The notes under the pieces are model-generated. The model was not told the origin of the DNA, did no database searches, and saw only the letters and a list, made by a program, of their open reading frames with translations. Position numbers and translations under genes: made by a program. From contig OY754968.1 in the NCBI GenBank assembly GCA_963576475.1, positions 13,248,616 through 13,312,615 on the forward strand: 64,000 bases of DNA, written 5' to 3'. Below are positions 33,131-43,797 of the stretch, piece by piece; the stretch's first letter is position 1; every line of letters begins with the position of its first letter. This DNA comes from Molanna angustata. Lineage: Eukaryota > Arthropoda > Insecta > Trichoptera > Molannidae.

Positions 33131-33262
33131 TCTTGATAATGCCAAGTCACCTTGGCGAAAACGTTCGATCGTTAGTATAAAAAATATTGTGGAAAAATAC
33201 ATAGTTATTTATTTATTCATTTAAAATGGATTTCCACTCTGTAAACACAAAAACCCTAGAAG
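33131..33262 (+). repeat. Hammerhead-like motif with Penelope-like 3' module
   Basis: The string TTGATAAT, GCCAAG, TCAC, CTTGGC, GAAAACGTTC, GATC (33,133-33,170) mirrors a hammerhead ribozyme. It has a degenerate CUGAUGA box, a perfect 6-bp stem II, then GAAA and a very short stem III before a possible cleavage C. GATC blocks on both sides could form a weak stem I. Downstream are ATTGTGGAAAAATACATAG and ATGGATTTCCAC, shared with the 3.4-kb structure. Short stem III hammerheads are known from Penelope-like elements; activity is not implied. Confidence 0.5.
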
Positions 33263-34032
33263 CTTTATATTTAATATCTTTTATTTGTCAGTGTAAGTGA
33301 TTCCCTCATCAAGCACAAGATTGAAATATTTTTGATGAGGCATAGCAAAATAGCTATTGTAAAAATTACTATACTTGTGAATTATATTTTTTATGTGTAT
33401 TGGAACATAATATGTTAAATAAATAAATAACTAAATAAGGTTAAAAACCTGTTCAGTAGGTTAAAACCTGTTCTGTAAAAAAATTTTTAAAAAAAATGTA
33501 CCTACTGGCTTAATAATGAGGTAAAAGCATATATTAAGAATCTTAACCGAATTCTAAGATTTTTTACGACTTTACACCATGATACAACTCAAGTTTATAT
33601 CCCTATAAAAGTTTCTTATAGCAGAGTTAATAAAAGTGTATGCTTAAGTGAGTAGGTACTGAATATCGGCTTTCGCCACAGTTTCTTGGCAACATATTGA
33701 TATTTGATTTGTTTGTGGTAGCAACACATGGATTATTTTGTTTTGTTTTATACGTGTATCAACTCTAATTCATTCTCCAAATGTTTTTATTAACTTAGTA
33801 ATACAATTCTAGAATGTTAGTTTTTTTTAATGAAAAATAATAAAACGTAAAATATTAATACAAAATGTTTCTGAGTCACGCCAAATCTAATTTCTAGACT
33901 TGTCGGCGTGTTCTCAAGACAATATCTATGTAATAGTAGTCTAAGAGATAGCAAGGTCAAAAAAAATCAATTTTAATCGCTGATGCTCTGATATTACCTC
34001 CCTTATTGGATATGGGTATGAAATAGACCAAA
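33263..34032. other. No gene seen; possible LINE 3' tail
   Basis: The sequence ending in AATATGTTAAATAAATAAATAA (33,405-33,431) resembles a plus-strand LINE 3' tail. Nothing else was recognised. Confidence 0.35.
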
Positions 34033-34660
34033 ATGATGAGTTACGCAGAAGAGTCATTCCCCATCATAATAGATGGAGTGCAAATTGAAAGAGTAAACAA
34101 ATACATATATCTAGGCCATACCGTAATGCTTGCCAAAGAAAATCAAGAGGCAGAAATAGAGAGAAGACACAAGAAGAAGAAGAGAAATAGAGAGAAGAAT
34201 TTTCCAAAAGCTGCCTGAGCAGCTTTTGGAAAATTATTTGAAAAAAAAGCTATTTGATGCATGTATTCTCCCAGTGCTTACTTATGGAATGGAAACATCG
34301 GTCCTAACAAAACGAATAATGCACAAGCTGTTAGTGACACAAAGAGCTATGGAGAGAAAGTTGCTGGGTATTTCAATAAGGGACTGAATTCAGAATGTCA
34401 TTATAAGACAAAGAACAAAAGTAGCCGATGTAGCGGAAAGGGTCGCTGGCCTTAAGTGGAGCTGAGCTGGGCATATTGCCAGATGCCAGGATTCACGATG
34501 GACCAAAAAGATCTTAGAATGGCGACCGAGAACAAGCCGAAGTGTCGGCAGGCCCCAGGTAAGATGGTCTGATAACATCAAGAAATGTGCCGGAGGGAGA
34601 TGGATGCAGTGTGCCCAAGTTGAAAAACAGGCTGAAGAAGAAAGAAAGAAAGAAAGAAAT
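34033..34660 (+). pseudogene. RTE-type reverse transcriptase C-terminus, rearranged
   Basis: Fragments include FPIIIDGVQIERVNKYIYLG, then AAFGKL, KLFDACILPVLTYGMET, RAMERKLLGISIRDR, AGHIARC and SVGRPQVRWSDNI. They occur in the usual order for insect RTE endonuclease-reverse transcriptases after the palm. The frame is broken at about 34,215 by a local rearrangement (a duplicated GAAATAGAGAGAAGA and a 17-bp hairpin) and by a frameshift near 34,230. A (GAAA)n-like run ends it near 34,660. Confidence 0.85.
34198..34235 (+). repeat. Perfect 17-bp hairpin inside the RTE relic
   Basis: AATTTTCCAAAAGCTGC is followed by the loop CTGA and its exact reverse complement. The right half is the native coding sequence (AAFGKL) and the left half is an inverted duplicate. 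Confidence 0.85.
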
Positions 34661-34732
34661 GAAAAGAGTATCTCTAGCACCTTTGAGCGGTTGCGATTAT
34701 CAGTGCACATCCTCTTTGTAGGCAATCTGTCG

Positions 34733-34930
34733 GTCTTCTGATCTGACTGCAGATCCAAAATTACCGGGTTCGATTCCCGGCGGAGATACAATTTTTAATT
34801 GTGTTTTCAGTCTAGGTCTAGACGATTAATATCGTAAGTCTCCAGATTGTGGCAACTTGTTATTGGGTTCTGGTTAAATTAAAATTTGACATAGAACCTG
34901 CTTGTTGCCCGAGAAGTAATATAAAAAAAT
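34733..34930 (+). repeat. tRNA-derived SINE, family 1 (5'-truncated)
   Basis: A B box (CGGGTTCGATTCCCGG, about 34,764-34,779) and the family body (CGTAAGTCTCCAGATTGTGG) match 1,029-1,260. The A-box region is degraded. Confidence 0.75.
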
Positions 34931-35269
34931 GCAGATTTTAGTATCATTTGTATCCTTTATGTGCTCTTATATCATCCATCTGATTACAATGAAACTTGGT
35001 GATTTGTTTGGCGCACTTACGAGAGATGTCTGAAAAAAAAACTTTTTCTATTTATTTTTTAATGTTTTTTACATATTTCAGTAACAGTTAGTAAATATTT
35101 TACAAACGGTTAGATTTTATAGGTACAAATAACATACAAGTACAAATTATACTGAATTTATGTTAAAATCTGCAACTTTCACATATAAAGAGGATAGAGC
35201 ACTGGTAAACGCAACCACTCCTAGGTGCCAGACTTACATTTTTCATACCTACATTATATGTATATTTAA
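34931..35269. other. AT-rich DNA, no gene seen
   Basis: No open frame or family recognised. It ends at the TSD of the next insertion. Confidence 0.45.
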
Positions 35270-35281
35270 TAAGAAAGAACA
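35270..35281 (+). repeat. 12-bp TSD, left copy
   Basis: TAAGAAAGAACA recurs at 36,034-36,045. Confidence 0.8.
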
Positions 35282-35964
35282 CGGCTGAGGTATTGCGCAC
35301 GTCAGCGATTGCTCTTGTTTACAGCGCTGCGGAATATTGCTCACCAGTATGGGCAAGAAGCGCGCATTGTAGAATCCTTGATACTGAGCTGAGTAAAACT
35401 ATGAGGACAATCACGGGATGTGTGAGGTCTACCCCACTCCTGTGGCTTCCAGTACTTTCAAACATAGGCCCCCCCGAACTGCGCAGAAAGCAGGCCTCAG
35501 CCAGAGAACTTGTAAAGATCAGCAGAAACCCCGAAATCCCAGCTTTCCAGGATATCTTCCAGCCTCCAAGACAGCGTTTGCGGTCCAGAAAACCTATCTG
35601 GTCAGAAGACCTGACAAACTTCGATCTGCCTAGTGCATGGAGAGAGAGGTGGAAAGATGCAGATCCAATAAAAAATAAAGATATCATTCAAGATCCCACC
35701 TTGAAGGTCCCGTGCTTTAACCTTTACCGTAAAGTCTGGGTCCAGCAAAACAGAATCCGCACAGGACAGGGGCGCTGCAATCACCTCATGTGGAAATGGG
35801 GCAAAAGAGATTCTCCGGAGTGTGACTGTGGAGCAACTAACCAGACTGTCCAACATCTGGTAGAGGAGTGCCTGACGAGGAGATATCCGGGGGGATGGAT
35901 GGATATCCATGATGCAACCCCGGAGGCCGTAAACTGGCTGACTGGATGGGAGCCGGGGCTTTGA
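35281..35964 (+). CDS. LINE reverse transcriptase C-terminus (I/Jockey-like group)
   Basis: The frame is open from the truncation point; the TTG at 35,293 is not a real start. About 228 residues cover the region after the palm and thumb: SAIALVYSAAEYCSPVWARS, then MRTITGCVRSTPLLWLPVLS, a basic linker, and a terminal zinc-binding motif (CDCGATNQTVQHLVEEC) near the end. No catalytic palm is present. The exact clade is uncertain; similar C-termini occur in several Jockey-superfamily and I-like families. It follows the TSD directly, so any expression would depend on flanking promoters. Confidence 0.8.
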   Translation, partial: TAEVLRTSAIALVYSAAEYCSPVWARSAHCRILDTELSKTMRTITGCVRSTPLLWLPVLSNIGPPELRRKQASARELVKISRNPEIPAFQDIFQPPRQRLRSRKPIWSEDLTNFDLPSAWRERWKDADPIKNKDIIQDPTLKVPCFNLYRKVWVQQNRIRTGQGRCNHLMWKWGKRDSPECDCGATNQTVQHLVEECLTRRYPGGWMDIHDATPEAVNWLTGWEPGL

Positions 35965-36033
35965 ATAGCCGAAGTATGACGCAGCCGATGGCGTAGAGAA
36001 GCCAATGCCAAACAAAAAGTAAAGTAAAGTAAG
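35282..36033 (+). mobile_element. 5'-truncated LINE with 12-bp TSD
   Basis: The insertion has exact 12-bp flanking repeats, one uninterrupted coding frame and a 3' tail of AAAGT repeats (36,017-36,033). The GC content is clearly above the flanks. It is a young copy lacking its whole 5' part. Confidence 0.85.
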
Positions 36034-36045
36034 TAAGAAAGAACA
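36034..36045 (+). repeat. 12-bp TSD, right copy
   Basis: TAAGAAAGAACA, identical to 35,270-35,281. Confidence 0.8.
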
Positions 36046-36479
36046 TATAAAAAAACAGCCATTAAGAAATGATTCATCGAATACGTTGTTATATTTTGGA
36101 CTATAGCATACATATAATAGTAAGTCGTTTGACTTCTCTGATGACGACACTTGCTTTCTAATAGAGTTTTTTTTAATATGACAATTCGTGGTCGTAACAA
36201 GGCTACTTGTGTTTTTTTTTTTATATAAAAAGTTTATTTTATGTCATATGAAATACATATGCTCCTTTAGATGCGGACTTTTCAGTCATTTGCGGATTAA
36301 AAAAAAAATACATCAGCTTTTAAACATAAAAAGCGAGATTGGGTCGCTTGCCAAGTTTTACACTACATTTACTCGTAACCAACTAAGTACGTACAAAAAA
36401 ATACTGATTGATTTTTATGCCTTACACGTGGATTTAGGTGCGAGAACAAGTTTTTTAGAGAAACCTTGTAAATATGAAA
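36046..36479. other. AT-rich DNA, no gene seen
   Basis: A reading frame at 36,188-36,646 crosses into the SINE and is not credible as a gene. Confidence 0.45.
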
Positions 36480-36641
36480 ACAACATTAAACAAGTACATA
36501 TACATCTTCCTACGTTCCCTAAAATAAGCATGAATGCTTGTGCTATAGGTGAACGAAATCGGTCGAGGCAGGATCCGAACTCGCGAACACTGGATTACTT
36601 ACTAGCCCAGCGCGCTAACCGCTCTAATATCGACCCAATTA
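36480..36641 (-). repeat. tRNA-derived SINE, family 2
   Basis: On the minus strand the copy has an A box (TAGAGCGGTTAGCGCGCTGG, about 36,606-36,625), then a B-box-like GCGAGTTCGGATCCTGC. The family body includes CCTATAGCACAAGCATTCAT. Related copies are at 50.3 and 62.8 kb. Confidence 0.75.
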
Positions 36642-37140
36642 TATGAATATTTTGGATTTTTCAGATTTCTCCCAGCCAATTTGCGTATGAAGATAGGTAA
36701 TGTGAACATCGGAGAGATGGGCCTGGTGGTTGTCAACCTTTGTAGATGATATGACACTTGAAGAATAAGTAACTACTTAGTCAATATTTTTATGGCCTTT
36801 TCTTTCACTTCTCATGTCTGTATGTACCTACTGGAATTATGCAATTGATTTTTATCAAAATTCCCTACCTGTTGTGGAGCTCTGTAACTTTCATAATTTG
36901 TGCATTCACGATGACAATGCATCTTAAAACTGTCACTTGATTCAGTTTATATTTTGATGAAATAACCACTTTTGTTTTTCATGTGAAGTAAACAAAGTTA
37001 TGCGTTTCCGGCTGAGCGTGTATATTTTTTTTATTTTATTTGGTTAGATGCAACAATAATATTATGCTGTGTTTACATGTTTTCAATGTTAAATAATAAG
37101 TATGTACATTTAGAGATTGTAGACATTTCAAGAGGAATGT
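36642..37140. other. AT-rich DNA, no gene seen
   Basis: Nothing recognised. Confidence 0.4.
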
Positions 37141-37154
37141 AGGCGTACGCTAAC

Positions 37155-37191
37155 ATAATGTGGAAAGTTCAGTGTTACCATAACCCACTTG
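37155..37191 (+). repeat. Diverged Helentron-like 3' end
   Basis: AATGTGGAAAGTTCAGTG is followed by TTACCATAACCCACTTG and a T-rich run. It resembles the 3' subterminal repeat plus hairpin terminus at 26,570-26,607, with several changes. Confidence 0.4.
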
Positions 37192-37568
37192 TTTTGTATT
37201 TAAATTAAAAAAAAAATGGAATCATAATAATTTATATTTTTAAATATTTATTAATTGGAAACTAAATTAAAATTCAGGAAAATTTAATACATTTAATTAT
37301 TTGTGAATAAAAGTTTTAAATTGATTAATTTGATGTATTCTAGTTAAAAATCATTACAAAATTAATATGTATGTAAAGTAAACCATGAATTGATATGCTC
37401 AATATTTCTTATTCACTTGTTTATCATTTTGTTTCTTTTTTTTCAGTTAATGTAAATCTATTTAAAAAAAAAATTCGGTTGCTTCCACAGGTTATCGTTT
37501 ACATGACCCCAGATTTGATCTACAATGATCTATTGTTTTCCATGATCTAAATTGGACTAGTTTAATAT
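37192..37568. other. AT-rich DNA, no gene seen
   Basis: Nothing recognised. Confidence 0.4.
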
Positions 37569-38161
37569 ATTTTTTAACAGATTTTTAATTATCTCAATAG
37601 AGACGAAGTTGGAATATTTATTGTAGGAGAACCGGGAAATCAAGGCACCTACAGGGCTTACGACCTGTCATCGGCTGGTTTACGTGATCACTTTATGCGC
37701 TTGCGCAACGTTCACCAATTATGCCTTTTTAATGAGATCCCTATCAATTCAATTTTGAAACTTCTATATATTGTAATACTGAAATTCTTTTCGCTTGGAA
37801 ATAACGAATTTTTACTACAGCCATCTATGGGTGAAATTATGAACAGCAATATTATTATTTTTTATTTATTTTGTTGTAACGCCATCTATTGAGAGAATTG
37901 GTTTTTTGTAAATAATGAAAGCTACAATTCTTATATGTGAGGTGACAATGCATTTTTCGCATAGAAGTCACCCCTGAATTGCGCCAGACTTTTAAGGTCA
38001 TTTTTGTCTTATTTACCTACTTGTACCAATGTGTAAGTAATCGAATATATTTTTATTATTGCATATGCGCAAACATTGGATTTTTTTCCCTGTCGGGAGT
38101 CAAAGATATTTTTTAACAGATTTTTAATTATCTCAATAGAGACGAAGTTGGAATATTTATT
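37569..38161 (+). repeat. Tandem copy of the foldback unit
   Basis: The unit is nearly identical to 7,808-8,270. The motif TTTTTTAACAGATTTTTAAT recurs at 37,570 and about 38,112, giving a head-to-tail period of about 542 bp. This direct arrangement contrasts with the inverted arrangement at 7.7-8.9 kb and fits a terminal repeat that can be joined in either orientation. The second unit is cut by a MITE at 38,162. Confidence 0.75.
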
Positions 38162-38342
38162 GGCCCTGAGTCAAATTGAAAACGCTGTTCGTTATCGCCA
38201 AGCGCTATTTTTTTTTTGTATGTGATTTGACGTTTGTTGTAGAAATTTTTTCTACAATAACAAACAACAAACGTCAAATCCCATACAAAAAAAAATTAGC
38301 GCTTGGCGAAAACGAACAGCGTTTTCAATTTGACTTCGGGGC
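38162..38342. mobile_element. 181-bp MITE with long terminal inverted repeats
   Basis: The element begins GGCCCTGAGTCAAATTG and ends CAATTTGACTTCGGGGC. Its arms of about 80 bp pair across a small centre (AGAAATTTTTTCT). It is flanked by ATT on both sides, a 3-bp duplication. The undisturbed target (TTTATTGTAGG) is seen in the related unit at 7,860 and at 37,620. A 3-bp TSD fits PIF/Harbinger-like families, but the superfamily is not certain. Confidence 0.8.
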
Positions 38343-38345
38343 ATT

Positions 38346-39225
38346 GTAGGGGTGTATAGGGGTGATATACAAATATGTCTAACATTTGAATTCGTGCTTT
38401 TGTAAGTAGTTTTTACGAAATCTTGTAAAACCTAACATACTGCCAATACTATCATATCTTAACAACGTTCAGTTTATTATCAGTAGTTAACTAAATAAGT
38501 CCACATTCACGTACAGAAGTCGATGCAATTACTTATCGGAAACTATTTATGTGATCATGGAGTAGTGATTCGTAAATCGAAATAGATTTTAATGAAAGCT
38601 CTTCGCATTCGTACAGATATTTCGATTTTTCTTCCCAGGAGCTACGATAAGACTTTCTCAATTCTGTTAGCAAATAGAAAATTTCAACTCGAGTGTTTCA
38701 AATTGAAAAGTCTTCACCTGATACCTCAATTCAAATAAAATAACTATTCTTTGTATTCAATACTCTATTCCTTCACTCTCTAGAGTCTTAGGGACATTGA
38801 TTTAGATATTCATGTATCTACTGTTGACACACAATTGAAATTCTCAGTGATTCGAAATTATTTTATATTTTTTTTCAATTTCATCCCGGAAACGGACAGT
38901 TATATGCAATTTTGTAAGAAAACATAGAACATAATTATAAACAGAACTAGATAAAGTTCACAAATGCATTTATACATTGAAATAGCTTGGTAATACAAAC
39001 ATATGCCTTAGTCAATCACACCACCAATAGCCTCAACCGCGACCCAAATTTACCAATGTCATTATGAATTATTTTTTTTATATTTACGTTTTTCTTTTTT
39101 CCAAAAAAACAAATCGTTTGATTGAGTTTGACGCTGCGGACAATTTAGAGTTATTTGTTCAAGTAAATTATGCTCTTGAAGCCTAAATTAATCTACAAAA
39201 TTGTAATAACAAATCATACAAAACT
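38346..39225. other. AT-rich DNA, no gene seen
   Basis: Nothing recognised. Confidence 0.45.
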
Positions 39226-39555
39226 GTGTTCTTTGACGGAAATTTATACCATTTGATTATTTTGGTATGTATCATTTTTTTCTGCAAAACGATAAAAAAG
39301 ATTCTAAAATATTTATATGTGCCACGCTATAATAAAACAATTGCACAACACTACTACCCATATACAGATATTCTCCCAAAATTAAAATCCGAGGAAAGAT
39401 CGGAATGGCAAGCGTTCTGGACCAAGCCGACATCCGAACGAGGAAAACAGTATGCTGTAATTCAGCCAAGGATTCCCATAGAACCGTGGTTTAGCACTTT
39501 TTTATGGCTTTCGTCACCCGGTGACGTTCTTAGCCAGTTTCAAGTTTTATATTAA
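39226..39555 (+). pseudogene. Jockey/I-like LINE, pre-terminal coding segment
   Basis: The 109-codon frame contains SEWQAFWTKP followed by YAVIQPRIPIEPWF, a block typical of the region between the thumb and the terminal zinc motif in Jockey/I-like elements. It runs straight into an inverted copy of its own downstream region at about 39,640, so the gene is broken. The apparent N-terminal hydrophobic stretch is probably not part of the element. Confidence 0.6.
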
Positions 39556-39639
39556 AAAAATCATTGTTGCGTTCTAATTTTAAACACAAATCTGTTTCGA
39601 AGTAAAAATAAATTTATTATACAGATTATTGTTCTTTGC

Positions 39640-40042
39640 AAAGGAACACACCACTCGAATCACGTCTATTGTCGGGTTTCATAGCAAAACTGACATCTTT
39701 GTTGGCAAAACAACACCCCTCGACACCAATGTTTCCAAGAAACGGTCACAATCTCGTATAGATGGGCAACTGAAAAAAACATGGTCCATGTCACTTATAG
39801 GTTACCTAGAAAGAAAGCTGATATGTCGCTTAGTGGGTCACACATGATTCTCTGAGATGTGCCTGTGGCGCGGAAACAAGTGACATTGACCATGTTTTTT
39901 TCAGTTGCCCATCTCTACGAAATAGTGACCATTTCTTGACAACTTTGATGTCAAGAGGTGTTGTTTTGCCAACAAAGATGTCAGTTTTGTTATGCAACCC
40001 GACAATATACGTGATTCGAGTGATGTGGCCTCTACTTCTCAT
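39640..40042. pseudogene. Inverted pair of a LINE C-terminal segment
   Basis: The segment at 39,640-39,800 (minus) and 39,862-40,042 (plus) are about 90% identical inverted copies. The plus copy encodes CLCGAETSDIDHVFFSCPSL, then MSRGVVLPTKMSVLLCNP, which is the terminal zinc motif and tail of a Jockey/I-like element. The 55 bp between (about 39,805-39,860) also encode element sequence in the plus direction. Confidence 0.75.
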
Positions 40043-40050
40043 TCCACTCT

Positions 40051-40910
40051 TTTCAACCTTTTATATGTACTTGTTCAGGCATTCATCGTTCAATCTCTCT
40101 CAATATCTCTTTCAATCTTGCATCCTTATCTGATATCCACATTTTCAAATTCAGCCATAATTCATATTATATATCATTTTTAAGAATCAGTTTTAAAACT
40201 TTCAATCTAGTATTAACAATTATTATGGTACTTAAATCCCCAACGGTACAACAAACCAGATAATATTGAAATGTTTTCAACTATGTATGTTATTTGCTGA
40301 TAAATTAAATATTACGTATTATTTAAACCTAACCGATTACCGGTTATACATATATCTATAATATCAAAATTACGTACAGGAAAAACAAATACAGCAAATT
40401 ATCTGTTGTTTTGTTGGGTACGGAAAAGAAATACCTTGGAACAGGATATTCCCCACATTAACATACTCATTGAAATAATTTCTCAATAAAGCGTTTTCAA
40501 GTCGAATCTTTGTTGTCATTTGACCCATTAAAACCACAGTCCTAATAGCAGATATATTGTATATATACTTACCTATTATAAGTTTTGTATATAATAAATA
40601 CTATAAGTACCTATACACCTACTATAGGTACTAATATATACCTTATTTAGAATAATAACAACCTATCAAGTTCTCCAGTTTGATTATAAAACTATTAGTA
40701 CACGTAATTTGTTTACTGATTATTAAAGGGACCCTACACTAATTACATTCTCTACCTGAAACCGCGCGTCCCTACATATTTCACCCACAATTCCTGCCGT
40801 AGAAATAGTTCGACACAAAATTTTCTCTCGAGGTACGATACTCTTGTTACGTTCATGTTCAAAAATATTTATAATAATGAAAGTTTTCCTCTTCTACCTC
40901 ATTTTATTTT
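40051..40910. other. AT-rich DNA, no gene seen
   Basis: Nothing recognised. Confidence 0.45.
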
Positions 40911-41415
40911 AACTCCTCACTAACCCAAGGGGAGATAGTAAGGAGTTATGATTTTGCAATTTTTAGGCCGTTTTTTTATTGAAGATTATCACCTAGTAAC
41001 ATGCTGAGATTGTATTCTAAAAGTTTCATCATAATGTATCTACGTGTGTGTGCTGTGTGCTATGCACGGTGTGTTTATTTTACTTTATTTATTAAAGACT
41101 CAAGTACTTATTTGATTATGTATTTTCAAATTTTGCAAATTTGTATATTATGTAATACTCACTCAGACCCCAGTAGATTTTGTAGAATATCTGAATATAG
41201 CTTCTCAATTTTTTAATTGTCAAATATTTCAAAGTGACCCCAAGTTTAGGAAACTTAAAATTTAAAATTATTATTTACAAATTAGTAAAAAGGCACATCA
41301 CTTTTATAAAATGTCATTGTAGAAATATCAAGTTGTCAAAATTAAATATAAAAATTTGAATATTTTGTGGAGTGACTTGGTAGTGAGGAGTATAGCATTG
41401 GCCACAACCTACTCG
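40911..41415 (+). mobile_element. Helentron-like element, second family, copy 1
   Basis: The 5' end is ACTCCTCACTAACCC. The 3' end contains the inverted match TAGTGAGGAGTA, then CATTGGCCACAACC and CTCG before a T-rich run. Just inside the 5' end, GAGTTATGATTTTGCAATTT parallels the first family (AGTCATGATTTCACAATTT), so the two families are related. A second copy is at 62,963-63,524. No coding capacity. Confidence 0.6.
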
Positions 41416-42224
41416 TTTATTTTTTAAATTAAAAATTTCAATTCTTATAACAAAAGTACAGAAATTAACATAATTTCTTAATTATATCTTCGTATAAAGA
41501 CACTTGTGTTACGAAGCTGAGTTTAAAAAAAATCATAGTAAATATATGTTAATATATTCAAGTACAAAGTTATCATTTATATTTTCATGTTCTATTCGTA
41601 ATCATATTGTAAAAATAATATGTGGGAATATAGTTTTACAGACTTATACAGGAAAATAAATTGTTTTGTTCTTTTCGTGTTCTTCTTTATCTTATTGTCT
41701 TGTTGTCTCCCCAACTTTATCACAAATATTATATGAATGACCACGAGACTATCCACGGCTATCTAGACTAGAGACTAGACCAACTATCCACGATAAATTC
41801 ATCAAGATCTGTAATTCACACTTCAGCGACAAGAACTCTTTGCAACATTGTTCGATTTCGATGATTGTCGATGAAGTGCTCGAGAAAAGATCACAAATAT
41901 ATGAATAACATCGAGTTATGGTGATGGAACTCACGAGAAAAAAAATCAAACTTTTCTATTTGCAAATTCGACTGCAATTAAATTATTGCAATCTAATAAT
42001 AGACTGACTAGACTACAATTTATAATTCTTTACCACGACATCCGAATTCAATTATTCCTTTTTCATTAGAAATGAATTACTTCTTAGGTGGTTGTATCTG
42101 AACTTTTGATGACGATTTTTGTTGGTTTGATGATGGAAATCATGTGAAATCAGGAAACTCACTCATCAATTTGCGAGGGATTTGCGTATCATTGTATAGG
42201 CAAATTGTATGAAACATAATATTA
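41416..42224. other. No gene seen
   Basis: A GC-richer patch at about 41,740-41,930 has a 66-codon minus-strand frame without recognisable motif. Confidence 0.4.
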
Positions 42225-42275
42225 CATACAAACCATCACGCCATGTCCCTTATAGGGTAGGCAGAGAATAACTTT
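42225..42275 (-). pseudogene. RTE 3'-end scrap
   Basis: ACCATCACGCCATGTCCCTT, then TAGGGTAGGCAGAG, is the reverse complement of the last codons and tail of the 58-kb RTE family. Confidence 0.55.
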
Positions 42276-43160
42276 GGAACTACAGTAGAAATTAACATTG
42301 TCTCTCACTAATTATATGATGCTAAATAACTGATTCTTTAACGCTGTCGTTAAAAATCGGAAAATGTGAAATATGTATTGTATCAATATGAATTTGACTT
42401 TGAATAGGTAGGTACTGAAAACCGTTTCGAATGGAAATCTAGAAATGAATACACACAAACATAATATTATGTAGATGGTCAAATCTTCTTGACAAATAAA
42501 AATGTATTTTTGTCTTACACACTGAAAAAGATCACTTTTAAAGGTTCATTTCTTCTGGGAACGGTAAAAAACTTTTTTGATTGTATTCACGTATTCAGTA
42601 TTTTGCTCATCATAGGGGCTTCGTGTTATAAAACAAAAATCGATGTTTCGTATATCGCCGAAAACAAGTTTTTTTCGCGATGAACTCTTCTTCTATAAAG
42701 TCATGTTATTCTGAATTAGGTAAAAATCTTTTTTTTAAATCGCATTATGTCTTTTTAATATCATGGAACTTTATTTTAATTAGATAAAGGAAAAAGGGTA
42801 AAATATTGAACTATGTATTTAAAATGGTCACCGAAAGGTCAAGATTTGACCGTAAATCATTAAATTTTTAAGTTTGAAAGTCATTGGACCTGATCTTAAT
42901 TTTTCTTATTACATTTTGCAAAGTGTAATTGTTATACCTGTCATTTATATTGTTTCATAGTAGATTTTGTATGTTGCTTTAGCATGTTGTGTATTTCAAT
43001 TAATATGTACCTACCCATTTGTTATATAACACAACTGCGTTTGACATTGGCAGTATGAAAGTAAACAATGGAAGGTTTGACGTGAAATATTTTACTATTC
43101 AATTAAATAAAATATTATTTATTTTAACTTTCTGCAATCTTTCTCAATATAAACTTTCAC
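42276..43160. other. AT-rich DNA, no gene seen
   Basis: Nothing recognised. Confidence 0.45.
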
Positions 43161-43240
43161 TATCATCATCACAGTCCGCTAAAGACCCTGGCCTCTTCCA
43201 GAAATCGTCTCCATCCACCCCTATCGAAAAAAACTTTATG
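43161..43240 (-). pseudogene. RTE 3'-end scrap, second family
   Basis: CATCATCACAGTCCGCTAAA, then CCTGGCCTCTTCCAGAAATC, is related to the 3' coding end of the RTE at 13,078-13,150 (CATCATCAGCAATGGCGC, then TTGGCCTCCTCAAGAAACTG). Confidence 0.55.
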
Positions 43241-43454
43241 CCAAATCTCAAACTCCACCATACGCGCAGTTTGCTTTAAAGGGGTCCGAAGTATTCACTT
43301 TAAGTATTAATATATACATAGATATTACATAACATTATACGTAGGTATATCAAATCGCTTTAAAACGAAACGATATAGCGAAATCATCAAAACAAACAAA
43401 AAATTAAACATAGCTTCGATACATACATATATATGGATAGTAGTGTTAAAAAAT

Positions 43455-43620
43455 TGGCACAACTAGATCCTTCAAGGCTGCACTGATAAACTGGATAAAG
43501 ATATCAGGTAGGCACTATGCGGAGGTGGTTATCCGCCCGTGACTTCTGACCCGGAATATGTCATTTTTATATTAACAATTTTTGTTTCTGTCAATACTAT
43601 TTATATTTCCTTATTTCAAT
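43455..43620 (+). pseudogene. LINE C-terminal remnant
   Basis: The plus strand encodes SFKAALINWI, then GRHYAEVVIRP and a stop, resembling the last residues of a Jockey/CR1-type frame. A related stub is at 52,040. Confidence 0.4.
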
Positions 43621-43797
43621 AGTTTGTACAATTGATAATTTTTGTGTACTAGCTTTTATGTCCCGCCGTTGGCCAAGAATGTAAAATTGTGAAAGAAAAA
43701 GCAATCGTTTTTATAATATTGTCACCCAATTATTTTGCAATATCGGACTATGAAAAGTGGTTTGAAATTTGATTGAGTTTAAGCATTGTAAAATGTA

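Noticed and set aside
35319..36200. Several minus-strand frames of 69-182 codons
   Set aside because: They are antisense shadows of the LINE coding segment at 35,281-35,964.
41749..41949. 66-codon minus-strand frame in a GC-richer patch
   Set aside because: No motif, no splice context that I can support, and no neighbouring exon candidates.
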